From Clostridiales bacterium (GTDB lineage Bacteria > Bacillota > Clostridia > UBA1381), in NCBI GenBank assembly GCA_029226975.1, contig JAQXZB010000041.1, positions 38,693 through 102,692 on the forward strand: 64,000 nucleotides of DNA. The letters run 5' to 3'. The position numbers and the translations under genes were made by a program. This document shows positions 1 to 10,100 of the stretch, in pieces. Under the pieces are notes generated by a model. It was not told the DNA's origin. It saw only the letters and a list, made by a program, of their open reading frames with translations, and did not search any database. Positions within the stretch are counted from its first letter, which is position 1, and each line of letters opens with the position of its first letter.

Positions 1-2
1 AT

Positions 3-575
3 ATTGTCGAAAACCATTTAAGGCGAAATCTTGACGGCGAAATGGATTATGTCGAAGCGGGAGAGGCAATAAGGCAGGCATTTGTCGCGGCTAACAGTAT
101 AATCTATACATATGCGAAAAACCATTATAAGGTAATGGGCATGGGAACTACCGCAACGCTTGCCATGATTTTTAAAGGCAAGCTGATAGCTGCCCACGTT
201 GGGGATTCGCGGGGCTACAAGCTTTATAGCGGGCATATTGAACAAATAACAAAGGATCACTCGTATGTAATGGAGCTTGTGGCAAGAGGCGATATTACCA
301 TGGAGGAGGCAAAGCACCACCCGAAGAAAAATTTCATAACACGCGCAATCGGCGCCGAGGATATTGTAAGAGTTGATATTTCAATATTCCCGTATGAGGG
401 TGAAACAGTGCTTTTGTGCAGCGACGGATTGACAAATTTTGTAGAGGACAATGAAATTTTGGAGTATATGCTCAATGCGGACAATTTGCAATGCGGTGTT
501 GAGCGGCTTGTGCGCCTTGCGAATGAAAGAGGCGGAAGGGATAATATTACCGCTGCGGCGATGAAGAAGGAGTAA
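3..575 (+). CDS. prpC: PP2C-family serine/threonine protein phosphatase (5' end outside window)
   Basis: Metal-dependent phosphatase that removes phosphate from proteins phosphorylated by the partner kinase encoded immediately downstream. The reading frame is already open at base 3, so the N-terminal part, with the first metal-binding aspartates, lies outside the window. Visible PP2C motifs are GMGTTA, AHVGDSRGY, the DHS turn, ITRAIG, LLCSDGLT and the C-terminal GGRDNIT, whose Asp is a metal ligand. The C-terminus is complete. It ends 5 bases before prkC, the usual phosphatase-kinase pair of Firmicutes, so both are probably on one transcript. The motifs and the context agree, so confidence is high. 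Confidence 0.95.
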   Translation: MVENHLRRNLDGEMDYVEAGEAIRQAFVAANSIIYTYAKNHYKVMGMGTTATLAMIFKGKLIAAHVGDSRGYKLYSGHIEQITKDHSYVMELVARGDITMEEAKHHPKKNFITRAIGAEDIVRVDISIFPYEGETVLLCSDGLTNFVEDNEILEYMLNADNLQCGVERLVRLANERGGRDNITAAAMKKE

Positions 576-580
576 AATGC

Positions 581-2695
581 ATGAAAACTGAGAATTTGGT
601 GGGAACAACACTCGGCGGCAGATACGAGGTGCTTGAAAATATAGGAACCGGGGGTATGGCAACTGTTTTTAAGGCAAAGGACAGTCTTTTAAACAGGTTT
701 GTGGCAATAAAGGTTTTAAGGGATAATCTTGAGGGCGAGGAGCAGGTTGTAACAAACTTTATAAAAGAGGCGCAGTCCTCTGCTTCGCTTGTGCACAATA
801 ATATTGTTTCGGTTTATGACGTGGGCGAGGAAAACGGAATAAACTACATGGTAATGGAGCTTGTGGACGGAATTACCCTAAAAAAATACATAAGGGAAAA
901 CGGCGCTCTGCCATGGCAGGAGGCGTGCGACTATGCCATTCAGATAGGTCAGGGCATTAACGAGGCTCATGCAAATAATATTATTCACCGGGACATCAAG
1001 CCGCAGAATATTATAATGACCCAGGATAAAACCTTAAAGGTTACGGATTTCGGAATAGCAAGAGCCGCGGCGGCGGATACGACCATAGTGGGCGGTACCG
1101 CTTTAGGCTCGGTGCATTACATTTCCCCGGAGCAGGCAAGGGGCGGCTTTACGGACGCCAGAAGCGATATTTATTCTCTCGGTATAGTTCTTTATGAAAT
1201 GCTTACCGGAAAGGTTCCCTTTGACGGGGATACGCCCGTATCGGTGGCACTGATGCATTTAGAGAAAGAGCCGGTTGATGTAAAATGCGTTAATATGGAC
1301 ATTCCTACGGATTTGGCGTATGTTACAATGAAGGCGATTGCAAAGGAGCAGAAGAACCGCTATCAGAACGTGCAGGAAATGCTAAATGATCTCCACGCCG
1401 TTTTGGCAGAGGAGCCTCTTCCGTCAAAAGAGGTTATATCGGATGGCGGTATGCTTGATGACGAAACAGACGATTTCGGGTATGACGGCGATGAGGAAAT
1501 AATTGATGATGAGCCCATAAGAGAAAATACAAAGAGCAGAAGCAAAAAGCGTAAAAAGGCGCGGAAAAAGAAAACCGCCGCTCAAAAGAAAGAGGACAGG
1601 CTTGCGGTTATTCTTGCAATAGGTACCGTTGCGGCGCTTTTGCTCATAGTTTTCGGTGCTTATAAGTTTATAAACAATATGAAGGGTACGTCAGTGCCAA
1701 ATCTTGTGAATATGACGGTTGAGGAAGCAACGCAGAAGCTTTTGGAGATTGATTTAAAGGCGGCGGACGAGATAGAATATTCGCTCTCGGACGATATTGA
1801 GGAGGGGCGTGTTGTTACTCAGGACCCGGCTGCAAACACATTTCTTGCCAAAGGCTCTGCCGTTAAGCTGATTGTGTCAATCGGTCCTTCGGGCGGTAAT
1901 ATACAGGCACCGCAGACGGTCGGAAAGACCTTTGAAGAAGCAATAGAGGATATTCTTGCACTTGGTCTTACCTATACGGTTAAGGAAGAGCCATCCGACT
2001 CGGTTGAGGCAAACAGAGTTATAAGACAGCTGCCCATAGCAGGAACAATGCTTAACCAAAACGATATTATTACACTGCATATAAGTATGGGCAAGGGCAA
2101 TTCAACCACAGAAGCTCCCGCCATGGTACAAAAGGTCAAGGTGCCGGATGTTGTCGGCTTGGGACGCGAGCAGGCAGAGGAAATACTTGCCAAGTACGGG
2201 CTTTCCATAAGCTCCGTTACCAGAAGTCCATCATCAGTGGGTGAAAATCTGATAATTTCACAAAGCCCGGACAGCTCAAAAACCGTTGTAAAGGGCAGCT
2301 CGGTAAGCATAGTTCTTTCAAGCGGAAATGAGCAGAGCACTCAGTCAAGCTCAGCACAGGAGGGACAGCATAATTTCTACGGTCAGGAGGTAGATGAAAA
2401 CGGTGCAACCGCAGCCCCCGAACCGGAGGAAAACAGATCCGAACAGCCCGAGGAGGAGCCGCCTCGTGAAGAACCCCAGCCGGAAAAGCAGACCAAGACC
2501 TTTACCATGAAAATTCCCGACAGCGCGGGAGATACCGTTGAGGTGGAAATTGTGGCAGACGGAGTAACTGTTCATTCCGGTACACATCAAAAAAGCGAGG
2601 GTTATGTTTCGGCACAGATTTCGGGCGAGGGAACCGTTACGGTGCAGGCATATGTTGACGGAGCGTTGGCGGCGCAGAAGCAGATAACATTTTGA
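581..2695 (+). CDS. prkC: PASTA-domain membrane Ser/Thr protein kinase (PrkC/Stk type)
   Basis: Transmembrane Hanks-type kinase that senses muropeptides or cell-wall state through extracellular PASTA repeats; in relatives it controls growth, wall metabolism and spore germination. The kinase domain spans about residues 12-275, with the glycine loop GTGGMATVF, catalytic lysine in VAIKVL, HRDIKPQN near residue 136 and DFGIARA. A basic juxtamembrane stretch (about 315-338) precedes one TM helix (about 341-363). Three PASTA repeats follow (about 370-585), then an acidic, Pro/Glu-rich linker and a small beta-rich C-terminal domain (about 640-704), like the Ig-like tail of PrkC proteins. Length 704 aa. 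It overlaps the start of rsgA. Confidence 0.96.
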   Translation: MKTENLVGTTLGGRYEVLENIGTGGMATVFKAKDSLLNRFVAIKVLRDNLEGEEQVVTNFIKEAQSSASLVHNNIVSVYDVGEENGINYMVMELVDGITLKKYIRENGALPWQEACDYAIQIGQGINEAHANNIIHRDIKPQNIIMTQDKTLKVTDFGIARAAAADTTIVGGTALGSVHYISPEQARGGFTDARSDIYSLGIVLYEMLTGKVPFDGDTPVSVALMHLEKEPVDVKCVNMDIPTDLAYVTMKAIAKEQKNRYQNVQEMLNDLHAVLAEEPLPSKEVISDGGMLDDETDDFGYDGDEEIIDDEPIRENTKSRSKKRKKARKKKTAAQKKEDRLAVILAIGTVAALLLIVFGAYKFINNMKGTSVPNLVNMTVEEATQKLLEIDLKAADEIEYSLSDDIEEGRVVTQDPAANTFLAKGSAVKLIVSIGPSGGNIQAPQTVGKTFEEAIEDILALGLTYTVKEEPSDSVEANRVIRQLPIAGTMLNQNDIITLHISMGKGNSTTEAPAMVQKVKVPDVVGLGREQAEEILAKYGLSISSVTRSPSSVGENLIISQSPDSSKTVVKGSSVSIVLSSGNEQSTQSSSAQEGQHNFYGQEVDENGATAAPEPEENRSEQPEEEPPREEPQPEKQTKTFTMKIPDSAGDTVEVEIVADGVTVHSGTHQKSEGYVSAQISGEGTVTVQAYVDGALAAQKQITF

Positions 2696-3555
2696 TGAAT
2701 ATGACAGGAATTATAATTAAGGGAATCGGCGGTTTTTACTATGTAAAAGCCGCCGATAACAACGTATATGAATGCAGAGCGCGGGGGCTTTTCAGACGTG
2801 ACGGGATAACTCCCATGATAGGCGACCGCGTGGATATATCGGATAACACAATAGTAAAAATCCATGAGCGCACTACAATGCTTACGCGTCCGCCGGTGGC
2901 AAATGTGGACACACTGCTGCTTGTGGCGGCGGCTGCCGAGCCGGAGCCTAACACGCTTTTATTGGATAAAATGAGTATAAACGCGCGGCAATGCGGCATT
3001 GAAACAATGCTGTGTATAAACAAATCGGAGCTTGCCGACAGGCATGACCTTGCCGAAATATATGAAAGTGCGCTTAGCTGTGTGATTTTTACAAGTGCAA
3101 AAGAGGGCAGGGGCATTGATGAGCTTCGCGAGCTGTTAAAAGGGCGCGTGACGGCTTTTGCGGGTCTTAGCGGAGTGGGGAAATCAACGCTTTTGAGCCT
3201 TATAACAAACCGCAGTCTTGAAACGGGAAGCGTAAGCGAAAAGATAATGCGCGGAAGGCACACCACAAGGCATGTGGAACTTTTTGCCCTTGATGAGGGC
3301 GGCTTTGTACTGGACACACCGGGTTTTTCGTCCCTTGAAACGGAAAATATCGATGCGGACAAGCTGTGGGAATATTTCCCCGAAATGGCGCAGGCCCAGG
3401 GCAGATGCCGTTTTCGGGGCTGCTCGCATATAAACGAGCCGGACTGCTATGTAAAAAAGCTTTTGGAGGAGGGCAAAATAAAGCCCTCGCGCTACGAAAG
3501 CTATAAGGAAATTTACGGCAGACTTAAGCTTGTAAAAAAGTGGGAGAAAAAATAG
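2695..3555 (+). CDS. rsgA: Ribosome small subunit-dependent GTPase A
   Basis: Circularly permuted GTPase that helps late 30S ribosome maturation. An N-terminal OB-fold is followed by permuted G motifs: NKSEL (G4) comes before the P-loop GLSGVGKST (near residue 158) and DTPG (G3). The C-terminal zinc site reads as CRFRGCSHINEPDC, with Cys/His spacing normal for the family. The ATG at 2695 shares one base with the prkC stop codon; a TTG at 2692 and an ATG at 2701 are alternatives, and no strong ribosome site separates them, suggesting translational coupling. Length about 286 aa, normal. The prkC-rsgA-rpe order is the classic Firmicutes arrangement. Confidence 0.96.
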   Translation: MNMTGIIIKGIGGFYYVKAADNNVYECRARGLFRRDGITPMIGDRVDISDNTIVKIHERTTMLTRPPVANVDTLLLVAAAAEPEPNTLLLDKMSINARQCGIETMLCINKSELADRHDLAEIYESALSCVIFTSAKEGRGIDELRELLKGRVTAFAGLSGVGKSTLLSLITNRSLETGSVSEKIMRGRHTTRHVELFALDEGGFVLDTPGFSSLETENIDADKLWEYFPEMAQAQGRCRFRGCSHINEPDCYVKKLLEEGKIKPSRYESYKEIYGRLKLVKKWEKK

Positions 3556-3587
3556 CGGGCATTTTATTGAAAGGAAGGTTTATTTAC

Positions 3588-4226
3588 ATGATTTTATCAC
3601 CATCAATTCTATCGGCGGATTTTAATGAGCTGGGCAGACAGATAAGCGAGGTAAAGGCGGCAGGGGCTAAATGGCTGCATTTTGACGTAATGGACGGCTG
3701 TTTTGTAAAGAATATCAGCTTTGGTATTCCAGTGCTTGCTTCAATAAGGAAAAAGACGGATTTGTTTTTGGATGTGCATCTGATGATACAGCATCCTAAG
3801 CAATATATTGACAAATTCGCGGATGCCGGGGCGGATTTGATTACGGTGCATTACGAAGCCTCGGATGATATAGACGAATGTATTGAATTGATAAAAAGAC
3901 GCGGCATAAAGGCAGCACTGGCAATAAATCCCGACACGCCCATAGAGCGGGTTAAGGAATATCTGCCAAAGCTTGATATGCTTTTGTGTATGACTGTTTT
4001 TCCGGGACTGGGAGGACAGAAATACATATCCGAGGTAGACGAAAAAATACGAGAAGCAAGAAAGCTTATGGGCAGTGACTTTAAGATACAGGTGGACGGA
4101 GGAATAAATACCGATACCATACATGAAGCCCTTGAAGCGGGAGCCGATGTAATCGTTGCGGGAACTGCGGTTTTTAATGACGATATAGAAGGCTCGGTAA
4201 AGAAGCTTTTGGCGGTGGGCGAATAA
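3588..4226 (+). CDS. rpe: Ribulose-phosphate 3-epimerase
   Basis: Interconverts ribulose-5-phosphate and xylulose-5-phosphate in the pentose phosphate pathway. The TIM-barrel protein begins MILSPSILSADF and shows the family motifs HFDVMDG, DVHLMI, VDGGI and a phosphate-binding GTAVF end. The ATG at 3588 is chosen because AAGGAAGG lies just upstream and because the protein then starts as in the family; an upstream in-frame start at 3540 would add a tail overlapping rsgA. Length 212 aa, normal. Its stop overlaps the start of the next gene by one base. Confidence 0.97.
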   Translation: MILSPSILSADFNELGRQISEVKAAGAKWLHFDVMDGCFVKNISFGIPVLASIRKKTDLFLDVHLMIQHPKQYIDKFADAGADLITVHYEASDDIDECIELIKRRGIKAALAINPDTPIERVKEYLPKLDMLLCMTVFPGLGGQKYISEVDEKIREARKLMGSDFKIQVDGGINTDTIHEALEAGADVIVAGTAVFNDDIEGSVKKLLAVGE

Positions 4227-4831
4227 TGCGGGCGGTTATATTCGGAAACGGCGATATACAAAGCTATGAACGCGCGGCAGGGTATTTAAAAGCGGATGAT
4301 TTTATAATCTGTGCCGACGGCGGCTTAAGGCACGCAAAGAAAATGGGTCTAAGGTGCGATGTGCTTATCGGGGATTTTGACAGCCTTGATGTTGATGCCG
4401 ACGCGGGCGAGATTATACAATATCCCGCCAAAAAGGATTTTACCGACGGCGAGCTGTGCGTTAAATACGCAAGGGAGCATGGTTTTTCGGACATAATACT
4501 TTTGGGAATGACCGGGAAGCGCCTTGACCATACTATAAACAATATTATGATGCTCTCATGCTGCGGCGGAACGGTTATTGACGATGATAATGAAATTTAT
4601 ATATTAAAGGACAGTCTTGAATTTTACAAAAAAAAGGGCAGGACTCTTTCGATAATTCCCGTCGGTGGCAATATAGAGGGCATAGACGGCGAGGGAGTGG
4701 AATATCCGCTGTGCAATGACACTCTGCACTTTGGCAGCTGCCGGGGGAGCAGTAATGTAATTGTTGAGGAATACTGCAAAATCACAATAAAAAGCGGAGT
4801 GGGACTGGTCGTTATAACAGACGGAAAATAA
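4226..4831 (+). CDS. thiN: Thiamine pyrophosphokinase
   Basis: Converts thiamine plus ATP to thiamine pyrophosphate, the final cofactor step. Visible family motifs are DGGLRHA, the phosphate/Mg-binding IGDFDS, the KDFTDGELC strand-turn and GMTGKRLDHT. A C-terminal beta domain of about 60 residues completes the usual two-domain form. Length 201 aa. The start codon overlaps the rpe stop (taATG), so it is probably translationally coupled to rpe; this is its conserved position in Firmicutes. Confidence 0.95.
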   Translation: MRAVIFGNGDIQSYERAAGYLKADDFIICADGGLRHAKKMGLRCDVLIGDFDSLDVDADAGEIIQYPAKKDFTDGELCVKYAREHGFSDIILLGMTGKRLDHTINNIMMLSCCGGTVIDDDNEIYILKDSLEFYKKKGRTLSIIPVGGNIEGIDGEGVEYPLCNDTLHFGSCRGSSNVIVEEYCKITIKSGVGLVVITDGK

Positions 4832-4843
4832 GGGGATTTTTAT

Positions 4844-5974
4844 ATGATATATCTTGATAATGCGGCAACAACAAAGCCCTCCGAGGCGGCGTTTAAAGCC
4901 GCGGCGCAGGCGGTTGAATGTTTCGCAAATCCGTCATCGCTGTACGGGCCGGGACTGGAGGCGCAGAAGCTTATTGAAAAAAGCAAAGGCATAATCGCTT
5001 CAAAGCTGGGCATTGACAGGAAAAATATATTTTTTACCTCCGGCGGAACCGAGGCAAACAATACCGCGATATTCGGCGCGGCATACGCAAAACGCAGACT
5101 GGGAAATCGGGTCATAACCACAAAAGTTGAGCATCCGTCGGTTTTGGAGGCGTTTAAAAAGCTGGGCGAGGAAGGCTTTGAGGTTGTTTATGTCGGGGTT
5201 GACGAAAACGGCATTGTCAATATGGACGAGCTTGAAGCTGCTCTTAATGAGGACACAATTTTGGTAAGTGTAATGCACGTCAACAACGAAACCGGAATGA
5301 TAATGCCGGTGGAGAGGATAAAGCCTATGCAAGAAAAGCTTGCGCCAAAGGCAATGCTGCACTGCGATTGCGTACAGTCCTTCGGAAAGCTGCCGGTGCT
5401 GCCGAAAAAATGGGGTGCGGATATGGTGAGCATATCAGCCCATAAAATACGCGGCTTTAAGGGCTGCGGTGCACTTTATGTGAGGGACGCAAAAATCCGT
5501 CCGCTGATTTTCGGGGGCGAACAGCAGCAGGGGCTTCGTCCGGGAACGGAAAATGTTGCGGGAATACTTGCTTTCGGTGCGGCGGCACAGGAGTGTGACT
5601 GCGATAATTCAAGGCTTTTGAAATTCAGAGCCGAATTTGAGGACGAGATAAAGAAAAACATTGATAATGTAATAATAAACGGTACTGCAAAAAACAATTC
5701 GGGCAGTGTTATAAATATTTCATTTTTGGGGATTAAGGCGGAAATTCTTCTTCATGCCCTTGAAAAGCATGAAATATATGTTTCAACAGGCTCCGCCTGC
5801 TCATCGCACAAGCCGCAGCCGAGCCATGTGCTTACGGCAATGGGCAAAAGCCGGGAGGAAATTGCCGGCGCGGTGCGCATGAGCTTTATTGAGCCTCTTG
5901 AAAGAGAAGAACTTATATATACGGTCGAAGCAATAAAAAAGGAAGTAAATACTATCAGGAGATATATGCGATGA
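4844..5974 (+). CDS. nifS: Cysteine desulfurase (NifS/IscS family), partner of ThiI
   Basis: PLP enzyme that takes sulfur from cysteine as a persulfide and hands it to acceptors. It shows the fold-type I signature, the PLP lysine in SAHKIRGFKG and the catalytic cysteine in TGSACSSHK near residue 310. Length 376 aa. The stop overlaps the thiI ATG (ATGA), which makes tRNA 4-thiouridine and/or thiamine thiazole sulfur delivery the likely role, as for the dedicated desulfurase beside thiI in Bacillus. Whether it also supplies Fe-S assembly cannot be seen here. Confidence 0.94.
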   Translation: MIYLDNAATTKPSEAAFKAAAQAVECFANPSSLYGPGLEAQKLIEKSKGIIASKLGIDRKNIFFTSGGTEANNTAIFGAAYAKRRLGNRVITTKVEHPSVLEAFKKLGEEGFEVVYVGVDENGIVNMDELEAALNEDTILVSVMHVNNETGMIMPVERIKPMQEKLAPKAMLHCDCVQSFGKLPVLPKKWGADMVSISAHKIRGFKGCGALYVRDAKIRPLIFGGEQQQGLRPGTENVAGILAFGAAAQECDCDNSRLLKFRAEFEDEIKKNIDNVIINGTAKNNSGSVINISFLGIKAEILLHALEKHEIYVSTGSACSSHKPQPSHVLTAMGKSREEIAGAVRMSFIEPLEREELIYTVEAIKKEVNTIRRYMR

Positions 5975-7149
5975 AAGAAATTCTTTTGGCAAAATACGGA
6001 GAAATAATTTTAAAGGGCGGCAACCGTCCGAGATTTGAGAGTATGCTTATGAATAATATAGCAAACTCAATAAAAAAGGTTGCCGATGTTAAGGCGCGGC
6101 TTATGCAGGCGACAATTTATGTTGACGTTTTGGAGGAGGAGAAAACGGATCTGGTAATGGAGCGTCTGGCAAAGGTGTTCGGAATAGTATCCGTAACCCG
6201 TGCGGCAGTGTGTGAAAAGGACATTGAGGATATAAAGAGGGTTGCAAAGGAATACCTTGCGCCGGACTTAGAAGCCGCTTCGAGCTTTAAGGTGGAAGCA
6301 AAGCGTTCGGACAAGCTGTTTCCTATGAATTCCATGGAAATAAGCAAGGAGGTCGGCGGCTTTTTAGACGATGAGTTTCCCCATATCAAGGCGGATATGC
6401 ATCATCCCGAAAGGACCGTAAGGGTTGAGGTGCGCGACTTTGCGGCGTATGTGTACTGCATGGAAAACAAGATAAAGGGTCAGGGCGGAATGCCCATCGG
6501 CAGCGGCTCAAAGGCAACGCTGCTGCTTTCCGGAGGAATAGACAGCCCGGTTGCCGGTCACATGATTGCAAAACGCGGTGTGGAGATTGACGCGGTGAAC
6601 TTTTTCTCGTTCCCCTATACCTCGGAGCGGGCAAAGGAAAAGGTTATAGAGCTTGCATCGATAATCGCGCAGTATACCTCGAAAATAAATCTGTATGTTG
6701 TACCCTTTACCGAAATACAGCTTGCCATAAGGGATAACTGTCCCGAGGAGCATATGACGCTTATTATGCGCCGGTTTATGATGCGCATATCGGAGCGGTT
6801 GGCAAGGAAGCACAAGTCAAAGGCGCTTATAACCGGCGAGAGCGTCGGACAGGTGGCAAGTCAGACTCTTGCGGCTTTGGATGTTACCAACGCGGTTGTG
6901 GATATGCCGATTTTGCAGCCGCTTATCGGAATGGACAAAATAGAGGTGGTTGATAGGGCAAGGGAACTGGGCACTTTTGAAACCTCAATTCTTCCTTATG
7001 AGGACTGCTGTACGGTGTTCACGCCCAAGCACCCGACTGTAAATCCGAAGCGTGAAAATATAGAAAAATCCGAGAGCCGTCTTGATGTCGAGAAGCTTAT
7101 AGAGGAGGCGCTTGCGGGCGTGGAGCTTATCGAGGTATATCCGCAGTAA
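5971..7149 (+). CDS. thiI: tRNA 4-thiouridine sulfurtransferase ThiI
   Basis: Adenylates and thiolates uridine-8 of tRNA; also linked to thiamine thiazole synthesis. An N-terminal ferredoxin-like/THUMP region (about 1-165) precedes the PP-loop ATP pyrophosphatase motif SGGIDSPVA near residue 180. TGESVGQVASQT and EDCCTVFTPKHP are typical of the family. The protein stops at 392 aa and lacks the C-terminal rhodanese domain of the E. coli enzyme, the usual short Firmicutes form that relies on its own desulfurase, here the overlapping upstream gene. Confidence 0.96.
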   Translation: MKEILLAKYGEIILKGGNRPRFESMLMNNIANSIKKVADVKARLMQATIYVDVLEEEKTDLVMERLAKVFGIVSVTRAAVCEKDIEDIKRVAKEYLAPDLEAASSFKVEAKRSDKLFPMNSMEISKEVGGFLDDEFPHIKADMHHPERTVRVEVRDFAAYVYCMENKIKGQGGMPIGSGSKATLLLSGGIDSPVAGHMIAKRGVEIDAVNFFSFPYTSERAKEKVIELASIIAQYTSKINLYVVPFTEIQLAIRDNCPEEHMTLIMRRFMMRISERLARKHKSKALITGESVGQVASQTLAALDVTNAVVDMPILQPLIGMDKIEVVDRARELGTFETSILPYEDCCTVFTPKHPTVNPKRENIEKSESRLDVEKLIEEALAGVELIEVYPQ

Positions 7150-7166
7150 TACAAGGAGTGCAAAAA

Positions 7167-10100
7167 ATGTCGGAGCTTAGAATTATAACCGGCGGAATAG
7201 GTGCCGGAAAGGAACGGGAATGTATAAGGCAGATTTGTGAGGTCCACGAAAAAAATCCCGAAGCCAAGTGTATAATGCTTGTGAACGAGCATTATTCCTA
7301 TGAAATGGAAAAAAGCTTTATAGACGCTTTTTCGGGTACGGGACTTAATAATATCGAGGTAAAAACCTTCAGAAAGCTGGCGGTGGACACCTTAAGCGAG
7401 AAAAAGTACATGACCCCGGCGGGCAAGCATACGCTTCTTAGCCGTGCGGTGGGAGAGTTTTCGAAAATGGTCAGACCCGACACCGAAAAGACCGGGGAGG
7501 ACGGCATAATATATATAAACGAAGGGCTCTGCTCCTCCCTTGGGAAGCAGGGCTTTCTTGACGTTCTCGCGTCAATGATAAGCGAGATGAAACGATATGA
7601 GATTACGCCGGAGGAGCTTTACGGTATGGCGTGTCATACAGGCGAAAATGAAGCGCTTTCGCAAAAGCTTACGGTAATATCAAACATCTATGCGATTTAT
7701 ACGCGGCTGTTTCTTGCCACCGGCTATGTGGATGCGGATGACACCTATGACGAGCTTGCTTTAGCAATAGAGAACGGCAACGACTTTGACGGAGTGTATC
7801 TTTGGATAGATAAATTTGACGAGCTGCTTCCTCAGCAGATGCGGGTTATAAGAGCACTTTACAATAAGGTAAAGAGAATGACGGTAAGCGTATGCTATCC
7901 CGCAATCGAGAGCGAGCAGGCTTTATATACCCAGACAAAGCATACCCTTGATAAAATTTCAGAGCTTGACCAAAATGCCCGGGTATACGACTGCGGCAGA
8001 CATTTAAAGAATATAAAAAACGCGGATTTGCTGTTTTTTACCGATAAATTTTTAAGTTATGAAAAGTATACGGATAGCCCCCAAAATATAACTCTTTTTA
8101 AGAGCGGCAGCGCATACGGAGAGGTTAAGTTTGCCGCAAACGAAATTCTTAAGCTGGTTTTTGACGAGGGCTATCGTTTCAGGGATATATGTGTTGTATG
8201 CGGAGATGAGGCGGCATATTCGCATCTTATAGAAACAGTGTTTGACGAATATAAAATCCCGTACTTTACAGACAGCAGTATGCTTTTTTCAGAGCATCCG
8301 GCGGCGGGACAGGTGCTGTCGCTGTTTAAAATGTTTGAAAACCGATTTGATTTTGAATCGGTGCTTGAATATCTGCGTTCGGGCTATATTTACGTTAAAA
8401 ATGAAAATGGTACGGTTAATCTGCAAAAGCTGTGCATAAAGGGCGCGGACATTGACGAACTTGAAAATTATGCCTTAAAATACGGTATACGGGGCGAGAA
8501 AAAATGGCTTGATACAAAATGGGAGGGCGAGAAAAGCTTTGTTGACTCAGCCCTCGGCGGCGAGGCACAGGAAACCAATATCGAGGGCATAGAGGAGCTT
8601 CGCGCCCTGATTGCCGCGCCGATAAAGCGTTACCGCAGAAAAACAAGGGCAAAAAAGAGTGCAAAACAGCACGCAAAGGCGCTTTTTGAGCTGCTTGAGG
8701 ATATTCATATGTATGAGGGAATAAATGCGGATATTTCCGCACTTTGCAAAAATCCCGACAATGAGAAAAATATAACCGAAGCAAGAACTTTAGAAAAGCT
8801 GTGGAATTTGCTTATGCAGATGCTTGAACAACTGGTGGGCGCACTGGACGGAGAAGAAATTTCAAGGAACGAATTTCATAAATATTTAAAAATCGCCCTT
8901 GAACAGTGCGAAATACGCATGATACCGTCGGGAATAGACAGAGTTTATGTGGGAAGCGCAGAGCGCATATCCGCGGTTTCCATACGCGCAATGTTTATGC
9001 TGGGCGCAAATGACGGCTGTTACCCCTCGCAGATTAAAACAGAGGGCTTTTTGTCAGATGCGGACAGGCGGGAGATAAATTCGGCATTTACCAAGTCAGT
9101 GGCTCCCGATACAAGCGTTAATATGGAAAAACGCCGTTACAGCGTTTGGAGCGTCATTGCCTCCGTCCGGGAAAAGCTGTGGATTACTTACAGTCGTGTC
9201 GACAGCGGCGGGAATGAGCAGACCCCGGCAAGGCTGTTTTCAAATACGGCTGTGCGCTTTCCCAAGCTTAAGGTGCTTTGCGAGAACGATATAGGTACGG
9301 TAATATCCACGCCAAAGTCTGCCCTGCATGAGATGCTTATAAACAAATCATCGGCAAATCCCAAAAACGATAAGATATGGGATGTGGTATATGACTGTCT
9401 TAAAGAGGAAAAATACGGATTGGGAGAGATAAGCGATTTGTGGAAAAGCGCAAAAAGCTATACCCAAACAGCCGAGCATATATCGCCCAAGCTTGCAAGA
9501 CTTCTCTACGGTGATAACGTAAAATACAGCGCCAGCCGTCTTAACGTGTATGCGGGCTGTCCCTTTAAATACTTTATGAACTACGGACTGGGGCTTCGCA
9601 AAAGAGATGAATTTGAAATTGCCGCAAGCGACATAGGTACTTATGCACACAGTGTAATAGAACAATTTTGCCGAGCGGTTGAAAAGGACGCAAAAACCCC
9701 GGCAGAGAAGCTTGAAATGTGGAAAAGCCTGAGTGAAGACGGTGCAAGGGATAAAATTATTGATGAAATTATTGATAAAACAATAGAAAATATAGACGCT
9801 GACGATATTTATAAGCGGGAGCATATAAAAAGCATTATGAACAGAACGGGCAGCGTTATAAAAAAAGCGGCAAAAACCGTTCATAACAGCTTAAAAAACG
9901 GGAAATACACCATTGCCGCGGAGGAAAATGAACTGGCGGCAAAAATAAGCGATGAAATAACCGTCATGGGTCGAGTGGACAGAATAGACGAATACACCGA
10001 TGACGGGGACACTAAACATATACGAATAATAGATTATAAAACGGGAAACACCGCCTTTGATATAGAGCATATTTATTACGGTCTGGATATGCAGCTTGTA

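Noticed and set aside
3540..3590. Upstream in-frame start for rpe, overlapping rsgA.
   Set aside because: The ATG at 3588 has AAGGAAGG in front and gives the normal N-terminus.
9348..9884. 178-codon open frame antisense to addB.
   Set aside because: It lies wholly within a clear protein-coding gene, has no ribosome site or promoter and matches no known family by eye.
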